The notes under the pieces were generated by a model. That model was not told the DNA's origin. It did no database searches and was given only the letters and a program-made list of their open reading frames with translations. From contig NZ_BJEA01000011.1 of assembly GCF_005405425.1 (NCBI RefSeq), positions 62,001-126,000 on the forward strand: a stretch of DNA of 64,000 nucleotides, written 5' to 3'. The first letter of the stretch is position 1. The number at the start of each line of letters is the position of its first letter. Shown in pieces: positions 1 to 8,499 of this stretch. Source of the DNA: Lactiplantibacillus modestisalitolerans. GTDB lineage: Bacteria; Bacillota; Bacilli; Lactobacillales; Lactobacillaceae. The translations under genes were made by a program, and so were the position numbers.

Positions 1-17
1 ACATTCCAATTAAAAAA

Positions 18-52
18 AGCTCCGTAAAAACCGTGACGGTTTTTACGGAGCT
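18..52 (-). terminator. Rho-independent terminator of trxB
   Basis: A perfect 16-bp inverted repeat with a 3-nt loop lies 74 bases beyond the trxB stop. Read on the minus strand it is followed by a run of seven T, the standard intrinsic terminator layout. Confidence 0.9.
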
Positions 53-125
53 AATTTTAATTTGTTTGATTTCTCAAAATAAGGCTTTTTAAAACGTGAG
101 CGGTTGGACTACCCGCACACTGGCC

Positions 126-1064
126 CTAATTTTTAACTTTGTCGCCTAACGCGGTGATGTAAGCGTAGACCTGCTGACCAGCAGTCCCACCTTCACCAAC
201 GGCCGTCGCAACTTGGCGTAAATCCTTCTTGCGGACGTCCCCAACGGCAAAGATCCCGGGAACCTTCGTTTCCATGTGATCGTTCGTTTCAATCCAACCA
301 TTTTCGTCAGTAATCCCAAGGTTACCAAACGGCTTCGTGATTGGGTTGATGCCAACGTAAATGAAGACCCCGTCAACGGCGATTTCGCTGTCTTCGCCGG
401 TCTTGTTATTGTTCACTTTGACCGCCGTCACCTTTTTGTCATCACCGACAATTTCAGTGACGTTGCTGTTCCAAACAAATTCCATCTTAGGATTAGCAAA
501 GGCCCGGTCTTGCAAAATTTGTTGCGCCCGGAGTTGATCACGCCGGTGAATGACCGTTACTTTCGAAGCGAGTTGCGTTAAGTAACTTCCTTCTTCAATG
601 GCCGAATCACCACCACCGACAACTACCACGTGCTTGTTCTTAAAGAAGGCCCCGTCGCAGACCGCGCAGTAAGAAACGCCCCGGCCACCGTAAGCATCTT
701 CACCAGGAACCCCGAGTTTACGGTATTCTGAGCCCGTTCCAATCACGATTGCTTTGGTTTCAAAGGTATCACTATCGGTCTTGACGATCTTTAAATCGCC
801 CTGGTCTTCGACCGATTCAACGTTGCCGTACGCGTATTCCGCACCGAATTGGGTCGCGGAGTCGTACATATCCTTGGCTAAATCTGGTCCTAAAATTGAT
901 TTGAAGCCCGGGTAATTTTCAATTGCGGCGGTATTATTCATCTGACCACCATAAATTCCGCGATCTAATAAGAGTACGGATAAGTTGGCCCGTGATGCAT
1001 ACAGCGCAGTTGTCATCCCAGCTGGCCCCGCACCGATAATAATCACGTCGTAACGCTTTGCCAT
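126..1064 (-). CDS. trxB: Thioredoxin-disulfide reductase
   Basis: FAD-containing, NADPH-dependent reductase that keeps cytoplasmic thioredoxin reduced. The 312-residue product has the usual TrxB length. It shows an N-terminal FAD-binding GAGPAG at residues 11-16, the redox-active CAVC pair (Cys133/Cys136), the NADPH-binding GGGDSA at 150-155 and a C-terminal FAD motif with AVGD near residue 279. It follows the polysaccharide cluster on the same strand but has its own promoter in the 101-base gap and its own terminator, so it is probably mostly a separate transcript. In relatives the gene usually sits near galU-gpsA-lgt-hprK; here the polysaccharide cluster lies between them. Identification is firm. 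Confidence 0.97.
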   Translation of the reverse strand: MAKRYDVIIIGAGPAGMTTALYASRANLSVLLLDRGIYGGQMNNTAAIENYPGFKSILGPDLAKDMYDSATQFGAEYAYGNVESVEDQGDLKIVKTDSDTFETKAIVIGTGSEYRKLGVPGEDAYGGRGVSYCAVCDGAFFKNKHVVVVGGGDSAIEEGSYLTQLASKVTVIHRRDQLRAQQILQDRAFANPKMEFVWNSNVTEIVGDDKKVTAVKVNNNKTGEDSEIAVDGVFIYVGINPITKPFGNLGITDENGWIETNDHMETKVPGIFAVGDVRKKDLRQVATAVGEGGTAGQQVYAYITALGDKVKN

Positions 1065-1102
1065 TCCAAAAGACCCCTTCCAGTTAATTGACTATGTGGC
1101 TA

Positions 1103-1131
1103 AATATACGCCCAAATTTTGGGTTTGTCGA
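1103..1131 (-). promoter_or_regulatory. Probable trxB promoter with palindrome in spacer
   Basis: On the minus strand TCGACA (-35, 1126-1131) and TATATT (-10, 1103-1108) are separated by 17 bp, about 40 bases before the trxB start. The spacer contains CCCAAA-T-TTTGGG (1111-1123), a perfect odd-length palindrome placed where a repressor could act. The promoter match is good; an operator role is only a guess. Confidence 0.6.
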
Positions 1132-1165
1132 CTATCTTGTTTGTGCACAACTGAAAAGCATTCGG

Positions 1166-2023
1166 TTAGCGGGCAACGTCGTATTCCGTTTCTTTGATTC
1201 CGGCGTTCATGAAATCATAGGGACTCTTCATTTGGTCCGCGTCCCAACTCGCGATTCCCACCACCAGTAAAATTTCTAACGAATTTAGGCTGACCGACTG
1301 TTGGACCCGCTTTTCAAACTGACCCTTGATGCGGTTTGCCGCAATTTGCGCGCCCGGCTGGTCGGAAAATAGCAGGATTGCCCACGTCGGGTTGTCCTGA
1401 TTTAACGAATACGTGATGTCGTTATCACGGGTCGCGGCGGTGATCGTGTCGGACGTTAAGCGTAATAAATCGCGGTACTGTTGTTCACTCATCATCCGTC
1501 GAATTTCCGCGTAGTAGCGAATCCGAATAATCACGGTCGTCACTGGCAGTTGAAAACGGCGGTTCGTTTCAATAAAGACTTGCGCGTCCTGAATGTAGGC
1601 CACGGTCGTCCGCAGGTTGGTCTGCTCATCAAAGGCCCCCCGTTTGAGGATGTCCGCGCGTAACTTAGCATTGGACGACTGCAACTGCGTCAGCCGGCGG
1701 GTCATCCCGTAAAACGTGGCTGATAATAGTAGCGGCATGAGAAGCCAGAAGACCATGATCAGTGGGATGGCAGCGTGGTGACTGGCATTCAGATAGATCA
1801 TCACCAACGCTTGAATAAAGATAAACGTTAAGTTGGCGATTAGCCCGGCAACCACGCCGAAAAAGTAGGTCATGATGACCAAAATCAGCGTAATCCCGAG
1901 GTAGAGCGTGTTGAGCGCTAAGTTGGGCGTCAGCGCAATCAAGACGGCCGTTGCGCTAAACAAGCCGAGAAATAATAGTAAGTAGACGTCGGCTAAGATC
2001 GACGCGCGTTGATCATCATTCAT
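1166..2023 (-). CDS. Membrane-bound degenerate GGDEF protein, likely c-di-GMP receptor (PssE-like)
   Basis: Residues 10-105 contain about four membrane segments, followed by a short linker and a cytoplasmic GGDEF-fold domain (about 130-285). The catalytic GG(D/E)EF site is lost: Asn-Gln-Asp-Asn-Pro stands at 208-212. The RxxD inhibitory site that binds c-di-GMP is kept as Arg199-Asp-Asn-Asp202, at the canonical five-residue distance before that position. This pattern fits a receptor and not a cyclase. In Listeria, PssE of the Pss exopolysaccharide operon is a degenerate GGDEF I-site receptor in an equivalent position. The gene overlaps the BcsB-like gene by 8 bases and ends the operon. That it activates the GT2 synthase is inference. 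Confidence 0.8.
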   Translation of the reverse strand: MNDDQRASILADVYLLLFLGLFSATAVLIALTPNLALNTLYLGITLILVIMTYFFGVVAGLIANLTFIFIQALVMIYLNASHHAAIPLIMVFWLLMPLLLSATFYGMTRRLTQLQSSNAKLRADILKRGAFDEQTNLRTTVAYIQDAQVFIETNRRFQLPVTTVIIRIRYYAEIRRMMSEQQYRDLLRLTSDTITAATRDNDITYSLNQDNPTWAILLFSDQPGAQIAANRIKGQFEKRVQQSVSLNSLEILLVVGIASWDADQMKSPYDFMNAGIKETEYDVAR

Positions 2024-4211
2024 CGTGCCGCCCCTTTCGTTCCATCAAGCCACTTTTACGGGCAACGAGGAAGCCCGCCAACATAATAATTAAAACCACT
2101 AGTAACGCCAACCCCAAGTAAATCATTAAGTGCGATTTTTTCTGTACCGCGGTCTTGGTCGTCACGCGTTCATCAAGGGCCGCGTGTTTCTTAAAGCGGT
2201 AGTCGTAATGGTTATTATCGCGATCCACAACGATGGCATCCCCGTGGTACTGGGCAATGTTGCGTTGGAAGTTTAACTGGGTCGACGCCCGGTAAACGTC
2301 CGCCGGGTGTGCTCCGGTCACGACTAGCAATCCGGCCTGGCGATGGTACGGTGATCGTAACAGCTGGGCCGTCCCCAGATTTTGGCCGTACTGACTTTCA
2401 ATACTCAGCTTTTCGTTCGACACAAACCCGGTGAACTTGCGGTTGTACTGGAAATACAAGTGCTCGTTCAAGTCCCGAATCAATGCGTTTTGCTTGGGCG
2501 TTCCGAACGCAATCACGTTCGCGCTTTTTAAGACGGTTTGGCTTGGCCGCTTGGTGTAAAACTGAATTTGGCCGGTATTTTGTTGCGCGTAGGTGCCCAT
2601 CAAGTTAAACAGGTTCGTCAGCGTTTTATAATCATCCGCCGTCAACGTCTTGGGCCGCACGATTGCCAATTGGTTAAAGGTCGCATTTTTCAAGAAAACG
2701 CTCGGATAGTTACTAAAAAGTAGGCTGTTGACCGGTTGAGACTTGATTTCCGCCCGCGAATCCGATTGTACTAAGGCCCACGGCGTCTGCGGATTATCCG
2801 ACTGCCGTTGGTGCGCCATTTCAAGGTCAAAGGTCACCCGAATCGTAAACGCGTGTCCCAGCGCTTGGCCTTTCGGGAGGGCCACCGTTAAGTGGTCGTC
2901 CGCCGCATTGGCCGCGCGGAGCCGCTTACTGCCAATTGGTTTATTATTCAAATATACCGTCACTAGTGAGCGCTTAAAATCTAAGTTCTTCGCGTAGCGG
3001 AAGTGCAACCGAATCTTCGACCCGTCGGCGTTCGTCCGGTCAACTGGCAGGCTGACAAAGTAGGCGCTACTGCGGTGATTGGCCCCCGCCAAATAGTCAT
3101 CCTGCGTCGTCAATTGAGCCGAACCGCCGTATTGTAATTCCGACGTATACGTTCGGGTCTGCTCACTAATCGCCTTGGTGCTAGCTGCCGTTTCCTGCAT
3201 TAATTCCTGATTTGCAACGTAGCGCCCAGCGCGCTTCAGGAGCTTGCCCGTCAGCGCGGTCACGATCAAATAGTGGCGGTCACCGGACTGATAAGTTTTT
3301 AAAACGGCGCGTTGCCGCAATTGGTCGCGGTTGACCTGTTTTTTAAATTCCGCGGGCAAGTGGTCATAAGTGGCTAACACCACTTGGTAGTCGGCCTGCT
3401 TGGTCGCCGCACTACCAAAGGTGGTCACGGGAATTTGGGTCGTCTCCGTCGTAATCGTCCGGGCGGTCCCCGCTAACGCCTGCATGCTCGCCGTTAATTC
3501 GGCGTTCGACGCCTGCTTCGGTACCGTGATCACCGAATTTTCAGTCGCAATCGTATCGGTTCCCGAAAAATGCGCGTAAAACGATTTGATCGCACGGGTG
3601 GGTGGCTCGAGCTCATACTCAAAGTTCGCGTTGGCACCGTCGTAAATCGTCAGCCAGTTCGCCGGGGTCTGGGCAAGTTGGTAGCTTTGACTGCCCTTCT
3701 TATTCAGAATCTGACCACTAATTTTAAGCTGGTTTTCCCCCTGAACTAGGCGTAGCGGTACCGTCACGGTCTTGGATTGTAACCCGTCGCGATTGTGCGG
3801 CCGAAACGAGTAGAACTTGGTGCCGTTGAGCGACAAGGTAATGTCGGACGTGGCCCGATTTGCCAGCTGTGAAATCTGAAAGTTAAAGTTGATCGTCAGT
3901 TTCTTAACGTCCCAGTAATCCATCTTAATAAAATAAAGGTTGGCTTCAACGGCCTCCCCCGATAAGGTGGTCGTCGTATTTTGAAACGGCTGCGTGTAGG
4001 TCAGCCGTTCTCCCTGACCGTCCTGCTTGGCCGCGGTCACGGTTGGATTGGTAACCACCGTGGCTTGCCCCACCAGCGCCGGGGCCAAGAGCCCGCAAAC
4101 GCAACCTAGTAACAGTAACCAGTAGCCGATGAGCTTACTGGTAACGTTTTGTTTTGTACCACTTTGCTTGTTGATGAAAGACTTGTTCACGAATATACCC
4201 CACCATTCCAT
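2016..4211 (-). CDS. BcsB-like exopolysaccharide synthase subunit (PssD-like)
   Basis: Predicted extracytoplasmic partner of the membrane polysaccharide synthase. It has an N-terminal hydrophobic signal or anchor (about residues 27-50), a long secreted beta-rich region and a single C-terminal membrane helix (about 700-720) followed by a basic tail, the topology of BcsB. Length (731) suits the BcsB family. The gene overlaps the 3' end of the GT2 gene by 77 bases from the first ATG. A GTG at residue 8 (4188-4190), preceded by GGTGGGG, is an alternative start that still overlaps. Sequence-level similarity to BcsB is weak by eye; the call leans on topology and position between synthase and c-di-GMP receptor genes. 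Confidence 0.72.
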   Translation of the reverse strand: MEWWGIFVNKSFINKQSGTKQNVTSKLIGYWLLLLGCVCGLLAPALVGQATVVTNPTVTAAKQDGQGERLTYTQPFQNTTTTLSGEAVEANLYFIKMDYWDVKKLTINFNFQISQLANRATSDITLSLNGTKFYSFRPHNRDGLQSKTVTVPLRLVQGENQLKISGQILNKKGSQSYQLAQTPANWLTIYDGANANFEYELEPPTRAIKSFYAHFSGTDTIATENSVITVPKQASNAELTASMQALAGTARTITTETTQIPVTTFGSAATKQADYQVVLATYDHLPAEFKKQVNRDQLRQRAVLKTYQSGDRHYLIVTALTGKLLKRAGRYVANQELMQETAASTKAISEQTRTYTSELQYGGSAQLTTQDDYLAGANHRSSAYFVSLPVDRTNADGSKIRLHFRYAKNLDFKRSLVTVYLNNKPIGSKRLRAANAADDHLTVALPKGQALGHAFTIRVTFDLEMAHQRQSDNPQTPWALVQSDSRAEIKSQPVNSLLFSNYPSVFLKNATFNQLAIVRPKTLTADDYKTLTNLFNLMGTYAQQNTGQIQFYTKRPSQTVLKSANVIAFGTPKQNALIRDLNEHLYFQYNRKFTGFVSNEKLSIESQYGQNLGTAQLLRSPYHRQAGLLVVTGAHPADVYRASTQLNFQRNIAQYHGDAIVVDRDNNHYDYRFKKHAALDERVTTKTAVQKKSHLMIYLGLALLVVLIIMLAGFLVARKSGLMERKGRHDE

Positions 4212-5388
4212 GCGCGGCTACGGCTAGCCACATTTGACTATAAACTAAGTACATAAAAATAATTAACATTAAGTTGGCCAAGGTCATTTCACCCTTTTCG
4301 GTCGTAATCGTCACGAAGGTACTGACTACGAAAGTCACAATTGCCATGACCCACAACGCGTTACTAAACCCCACTAAATCCGAATGGGCAACGCCCGCCA
4401 CCGATAACACAAACATCGTATCGGATAAAATTAGGGACGTCATCAGTAGAAAATAGATGGCCAAGAAATATAACAGGTCAAACCGAATCGGTCGGCCCGA
4501 CTTGGTAAACAAGAGCCGGGCATTCTTTAAAATGACGTAGATGTTTCCCTTGACCCAGCGGGTGCGCTGGTGAAACCAAACGTCAAGGGTTTGCGGTTCT
4601 TGCTCCCAAGTCACGGCCCGCGGCTGGAACCGAATCCGATAGCCCATCCGGTAGACCCGAAAGCTGATTTCCGTATCTTCGGCTAGCGCCTTCACGTCCC
4701 ACCCCCCGATTTTTTCTAAAATATCGCGGCGAATAACGTAATTGGTGCCCGGAATGGTGCACAACTTAAATAACTTTTCGCGCCCGGCCTGGGCCATCCA
4801 TTGAAACGAAAGCGTCTCAATGTTAATGAACCGGGTCAGTAACGACGCGTTTTTATTACGGGTCCGAAACTTACCAATCACGGCGGCCAGTTGTGGATCG
4901 CCCATTAACTCGGCCACCAGGTAACGGAGCGCGCTCCGCTGCGGCGTATTATCCGCGTCGTAAATCGAAATCAGACTGCCGCGGGCGCGTTTCAAACCGA
5001 TGTTTAACGCGTTAGATTTGCCCTTACCACCAGTTACTTTATCCGTGTTGATGACGGTTAGTTGGCGGTGAGGGTACAAGTGTTGCACCTCCGCCAATAG
5101 TTCCGCTGAGTTATCGTCCGAATTATCATTAATCACAATAATTTCATACCGATCATGCGGATAGTCAAAATTCAGTAGCGCTTGTAAAGTTTTGACAATC
5201 ACCAGCCCCTCATTATGCGCCGGAACCATAATGGAAACGAACGGAACCTGCTCCGGCAATTGTGGGTCCGGCTGGCGATTTTTTTGTAAATAGTTGAGGT
5301 ACCCCGCGATGGTCAGCACCACGTTAACCACCAAGATGCCCCAAATGGCGATAATTGCTGCAAATAAGAAATAGTCCAAAACGGTCAT
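4135..5388 (-). CDS. Processive family 2 glycosyltransferase (BcsA/PgaC/PssC-like)
   Basis: Inner-membrane polysaccharide synthase that polymerises a nucleotide sugar and probably exports the chain. One N-terminal membrane helix precedes the GT-A domain, with nucleotide-binding Asp88 (IND), DAD at 144-146, the acceptor-site ED at 237-238 and QRTRW at 274-278, the QxxRW signature of processive synthases. Several membrane helices follow (about 300-395). There is no PilZ domain, so c-di-GMP control must come from another protein, fitting the PssE-like product two genes on. The product polymer cannot be told from sequence: PgaC-like enzymes make poly-GlcNAc, while the Listeria Pss enzyme makes a ManNAc-based polymer. 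Confidence 0.9.
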   Translation of the reverse strand: MTVLDYFLFAAIIAIWGILVVNVVLTIAGYLNYLQKNRQPDPQLPEQVPFVSIMVPAHNEGLVIVKTLQALLNFDYPHDRYEIIVINDNSDDNSAELLAEVQHLYPHRQLTVINTDKVTGGKGKSNALNIGLKRARGSLISIYDADNTPQRSALRYLVAELMGDPQLAAVIGKFRTRNKNASLLTRFINIETLSFQWMAQAGREKLFKLCTIPGTNYVIRRDILEKIGGWDVKALAEDTEISFRVYRMGYRIRFQPRAVTWEQEPQTLDVWFHQRTRWVKGNIYVILKNARLLFTKSGRPIRFDLLYFLAIYFLLMTSLILSDTMFVLSVAGVAHSDLVGFSNALWVMAIVTFVVSTFVTITTEKGEMTLANLMLIIFMYLVYSQMWLAVAAHGMVGYIREQVFHQQAKWYKTKRYQ

Positions 5389-5407
5389 CGTGCGACCTCC
5401 CCCTACG

Positions 5408-6979
5408 TTATTTATGACGCTTAAATTTATTTAAATAAATCCGGCGACCTAACAAGATGAAGGCCGCGAAGATGACCACGGTAACGGCGAAAAAGATCAG
5501 CAAGAAATTCCCCTGAATGCTAAAGAAGCGGTTCATCCAATTTTCAGCCGGTTTAATGGCGTCCAGCTTGGCCGTTTCGATGGTTTGATTCGTCACCGTC
5601 GTCGCCATGCCGTTTAAAAAGTAGTTCCCGTGGCGATAAGCCACCGTCGTCGAGCCACCAGTCAAGTGGGTGGCAGCCATTTGTTGCGCCGGGTCCGCCC
5701 ACTCGTAATTCAGTTGCTGCACCCGCCGTTTAAAATTAGCCAGGCTGCGCGAACTGTTCGGCATCGTAAAGGTTAAAGCGGTTGGTAACGCAAAGTCCAA
5801 CCCCAACTTGCCCAGGGCCGGGCCGCTTTGAACCGTCGCAAACGAACTCGCCGCAACGCCGTACAAATTGTGGTCAAACCGCGCCCCCTGATTATCCTGC
5901 GCCGCATAGTTTAGTTCGGCGGGATTGGGTAGCCATAGGATTTGGTTCGTCCGTTTTAAGCCGTACTGGCGATAAAGGCGGTCCTGGTTCCAAAATATCG
6001 ACGTACTAATACCGACCGGATAAACTTGGTTTTGCGCCAGTTGAATGACGTAACTGTCCATCAACTGGTTGAGGGTCTGACCACTTTTAGCAGTCACGCC
6101 CCCCGCAACCGGCGTCTTCAGGAAAATGACGCCCCCGCGGTTTTCAACCAAGCGCAGCGTTTTGGCAAAGCGCTTAAAGGCTTTGAAGTGACCGTTCTCA
6201 CCGACGGTCGTCGTACTGACGGCAAACGGAATTCCCTGATGAGCCAAGTAGCGGCTAAGCTGATCTAATAACGCCAAGTTGCTATACGGCGTGACCTTGG
6301 TAATGGTCAGTAACGGCTGGTAGTGCCCCTGCCGGCCGAACAGTTGCGCAATCGTCTGGGTCGCCATCATCAAGCTGTACCCATCGGTCTTAAAATAAGG
6401 TAAATAACCAAACTTACCCGTCACACTTCCATACGGGTAGCGCTGCTTCGGTTGTCCTTGCGACTGTAAGTACCCCGCTACCCGCGTGCCAGTTGGCAAG
6501 TCCCGTAGCACCGTCATCGTGTCACTAAACGGTAGCAGTTGCTGAACCGTTTTTTGGCGGTTCTGCAAAATCAGTTGTTGATGGTACAGTTTAACCGGCG
6601 TTGCCCCCAAGTGCCGCGCTTCGGCACTCGTCAGGTTCGCACCCACGTGCAACTGTACGCCGTTAAACTGGCTTCGGTCCCGCAGAAAGGCCGCGTTTTC
6701 TAAGCCAACCTGCGGCCAATTGATCATTGTAACGACCCCTTGATAAGCGCGCAAGGTCCCAGCTTGGTAGTCGGCCGCCGCCTGCGTTTTCACGGTCAAT
6801 TTTAAACTGGTTAAAATCCGCTGCATAGCGGCCACTTTGCGTTCACCGTTATTCGCGACGTTTTGTGAATCGTAAACGAGGAGCACTCGGGTCGTCTGGG
6901 CCTGCGCAACGCGGCCACCCAGTAAGGTGCCCGCCACGAGGACCACTAACAGCATGATGATTTTTCGTAAGCTGCGCAC
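5408..6979 (-). CDS. Secreted, C-terminally anchored DUF2334-like protein of the EPS cluster
   Basis: The 523-residue product has a signal peptide (about 1-28, ending near VAQA), a long extracytoplasmic region and one C-terminal membrane helix (about 490-512) with a basic tail. A stretch beginning PLLTITKVTP and running to GIPFAVS resembles the first strand and helix of DUF2334, a divergent polysaccharide deacetylase fold, but the Asp residues that would bind metal are not evident. It lies 1 base after the upstream stop and 19 bases before the GT2 gene, so it is clearly operonic. A role in modifying or guiding the polymer at the cell surface is inferred from context only. Confidence 0.6.
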   Translation of the reverse strand: MRSLRKIIMLLVVLVAGTLLGGRVAQAQTTRVLLVYDSQNVANNGERKVAAMQRILTSLKLTVKTQAAADYQAGTLRAYQGVVTMINWPQVGLENAAFLRDRSQFNGVQLHVGANLTSAEARHLGATPVKLYHQQLILQNRQKTVQQLLPFSDTMTVLRDLPTGTRVAGYLQSQGQPKQRYPYGSVTGKFGYLPYFKTDGYSLMMATQTIAQLFGRQGHYQPLLTITKVTPYSNLALLDQLSRYLAHQGIPFAVSTTTVGENGHFKAFKRFAKTLRLVENRGGVIFLKTPVAGGVTAKSGQTLNQLMDSYVIQLAQNQVYPVGISTSIFWNQDRLYRQYGLKRTNQILWLPNPAELNYAAQDNQGARFDHNLYGVAASSFATVQSGPALGKLGLDFALPTALTFTMPNSSRSLANFKRRVQQLNYEWADPAQQMAATHLTGGSTTVAYRHGNYFLNGMATTVTNQTIETAKLDAIKPAENWMNRFFSIQGNFLLIFFAVTVVIFAAFILLGRRIYLNKFKRHK

Positions 6980-6980
6980 C

Positions 6981-8477
6981 CTACGCGCCCCCCTTCCGGT
7001 AAGCGTGCCAGAGCCGGTGATTCAGGCAATCGCTAACGAATAATAGAAAAATCAAATCGATACTAACGGGAACCATAAAGAGGTGTTTGGCCAGGTCAGC
7101 ATCCCCGTCACCAATAATCGAGATTACCGGGACAAAAATAAACATTGTCAGGTAACCTAATACGAGGAAGAAGCGCAGAATTCCTTCAAACGCACCGGCT
7201 TTCAAATCGTTATAAAAGCCCACCGCGTACACCATAATCAGGGCGAGTGCCAATAAACAATTAAACGCAAACTTTTGCGGGAAGAAGGCCCCCGCGACCT
7301 GACTATACAGCGTAAAGAACGTCACCTGCTTACCGGGCGGGGCTCCCGAAGCTTGCACGTAGTCGCCAACCGCCTTCACCTGAGTAATCATAACGTCAGC
7401 GGCGGCTAGGTCCAGCAAGCGGCCGAACTGTTTAAGATGGGTCGCATAATATTTAACGACCCACCCAAAGTCGACTTGGTTCAGGAGATTATGCTTAACG
7501 TAGGGGCCGTTCGCACGGATGGTCGCAAACTGCTTGGCATAGTAATCTTGGTTCTGCATTAGGGCGTACTGTTGGTCAACCCCGCTCTTAGCAAGCGCCT
7601 TGCTAGGGTCATCGGTCTGCGTCAGCACCCCGTGCGAAAAAGTTTGATAGGAGTTAATATCCACAAATTCTTTCCCAATCAGGATATAGGTCAAGCCCCC
7701 CGTAACGAGTAACACCAGCATGGCTCCGATTAGCGCCACCCGCTGCGCCTTAAAGCGCGGTAGGAAAAACAGTCCGATGGCCACAACGATTAAACTTAGG
7801 GCGAGCGGTGCGTTTTGGGACTTACTCGTAATTAACAAGACACTGCTGACAACGTAGAGCAGCACAAGTGGCCACCGTCGCCGGTAGCGCTGACGCGCCA
7901 GTAACAGGATGGCCGCAAACGCGTACAACGTTAAACTCAACATCTGGGGCTCCGCAAAAAACGAATTAAAATAGAGCGTAAACGACGAGTCGCCAAAAAC
8001 CAAGACGACTAAGCCGGCGATCACGTAATTGCGCCAGCGTTTAACCGGGTACGTGAGGGCGTCGGTCAGCAAGTAAATGCTGCCGAGGTAGAAGGCGTAG
8101 TTCACCACGCCCATCCACCGGATATCAAAGACCGTCTTGGAGTAAAAAAGCTTGTTTAAAAGGACCGCTAGCCGTACAAAGAGAGGCTGCGACGAAAAGT
8201 TGACTGATCGATACTCGTTATAATACTTCATCAACCCAAACTTCTGGGTAACGTAGTCAAAATAATGGTAGTCGGTACCTAATAATTTATAAATCCCGTT
8301 CGTGTACATCACGCGGTAAAAATCCCCGTTGTCCGCCAAACCATTAATTGGCGGGACGAAGCACAGAAAGCCCGCGAGCAACGCGCACAGTAAAACGGCA
8401 AAAACTGGTGGTGGTAATAATCGCTTAATTTGAGTGCCACACCGCGCGCCCAATCGTTTCAATTGCCCTACACTCAT
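6981..8477 (-). CDS. Polytopic membrane protein of EPS cluster, possible GT-C type transferase (PssA/WsfD-like)
   Basis: Roughly ten or more hydrophobic segments span a product of 498 residues. After the first membrane helix comes an extracytoplasmic NGDFYR motif followed by an aromatic loop, a layout seen in GT-C-like membrane glycosyltransferases and in proteins annotated WsfD. I chose the ATG at 8475-8477 because TGGGGGA stands 6 bases before it; an in-frame ATG six codons upstream (8493-8495) has no such site. It sits between the GH8-like and DUF2334-like genes with almost no spacing. It might decorate the polymer or help export. Enzymatic function is unproven. Confidence 0.6.
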   Translation of the reverse strand: MSVGQLKRLGARCGTQIKRLLPPPVFAVLLCALLAGFLCFVPPINGLADNGDFYRVMYTNGIYKLLGTDYHYFDYVTQKFGLMKYYNEYRSVNFSSQPLFVRLAVLLNKLFYSKTVFDIRWMGVVNYAFYLGSIYLLTDALTYPVKRWRNYVIAGLVVLVFGDSSFTLYFNSFFAEPQMLSLTLYAFAAILLLARQRYRRRWPLVLLYVVSSVLLITSKSQNAPLALSLIVVAIGLFFLPRFKAQRVALIGAMLVLLVTGGLTYILIGKEFVDINSYQTFSHGVLTQTDDPSKALAKSGVDQQYALMQNQDYYAKQFATIRANGPYVKHNLLNQVDFGWVVKYYATHLKQFGRLLDLAAADVMITQVKAVGDYVQASGAPPGKQVTFFTLYSQVAGAFFPQKFAFNCLLALALIMVYAVGFYNDLKAGAFEGILRFFLVLGYLTMFIFVPVISIIGDGDADLAKHLFMVPVSIDLIFLLFVSDCLNHRLWHAYRKGGA

Positions 8478-8499
8478 CACCAGTCCCCCAATCATTAAC

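Noticed and set aside
1166-2023. Active diguanylate cyclase
   Set aside because: GGDEF is replaced by NQDNP and metal-binding positions are not kept; a receptor role fits better.
4135-5388. PilZ-type c-di-GMP binding domain in the GT2 synthase
   Set aside because: The protein ends after the membrane helices with no RxxxR or DxSxxG motif.
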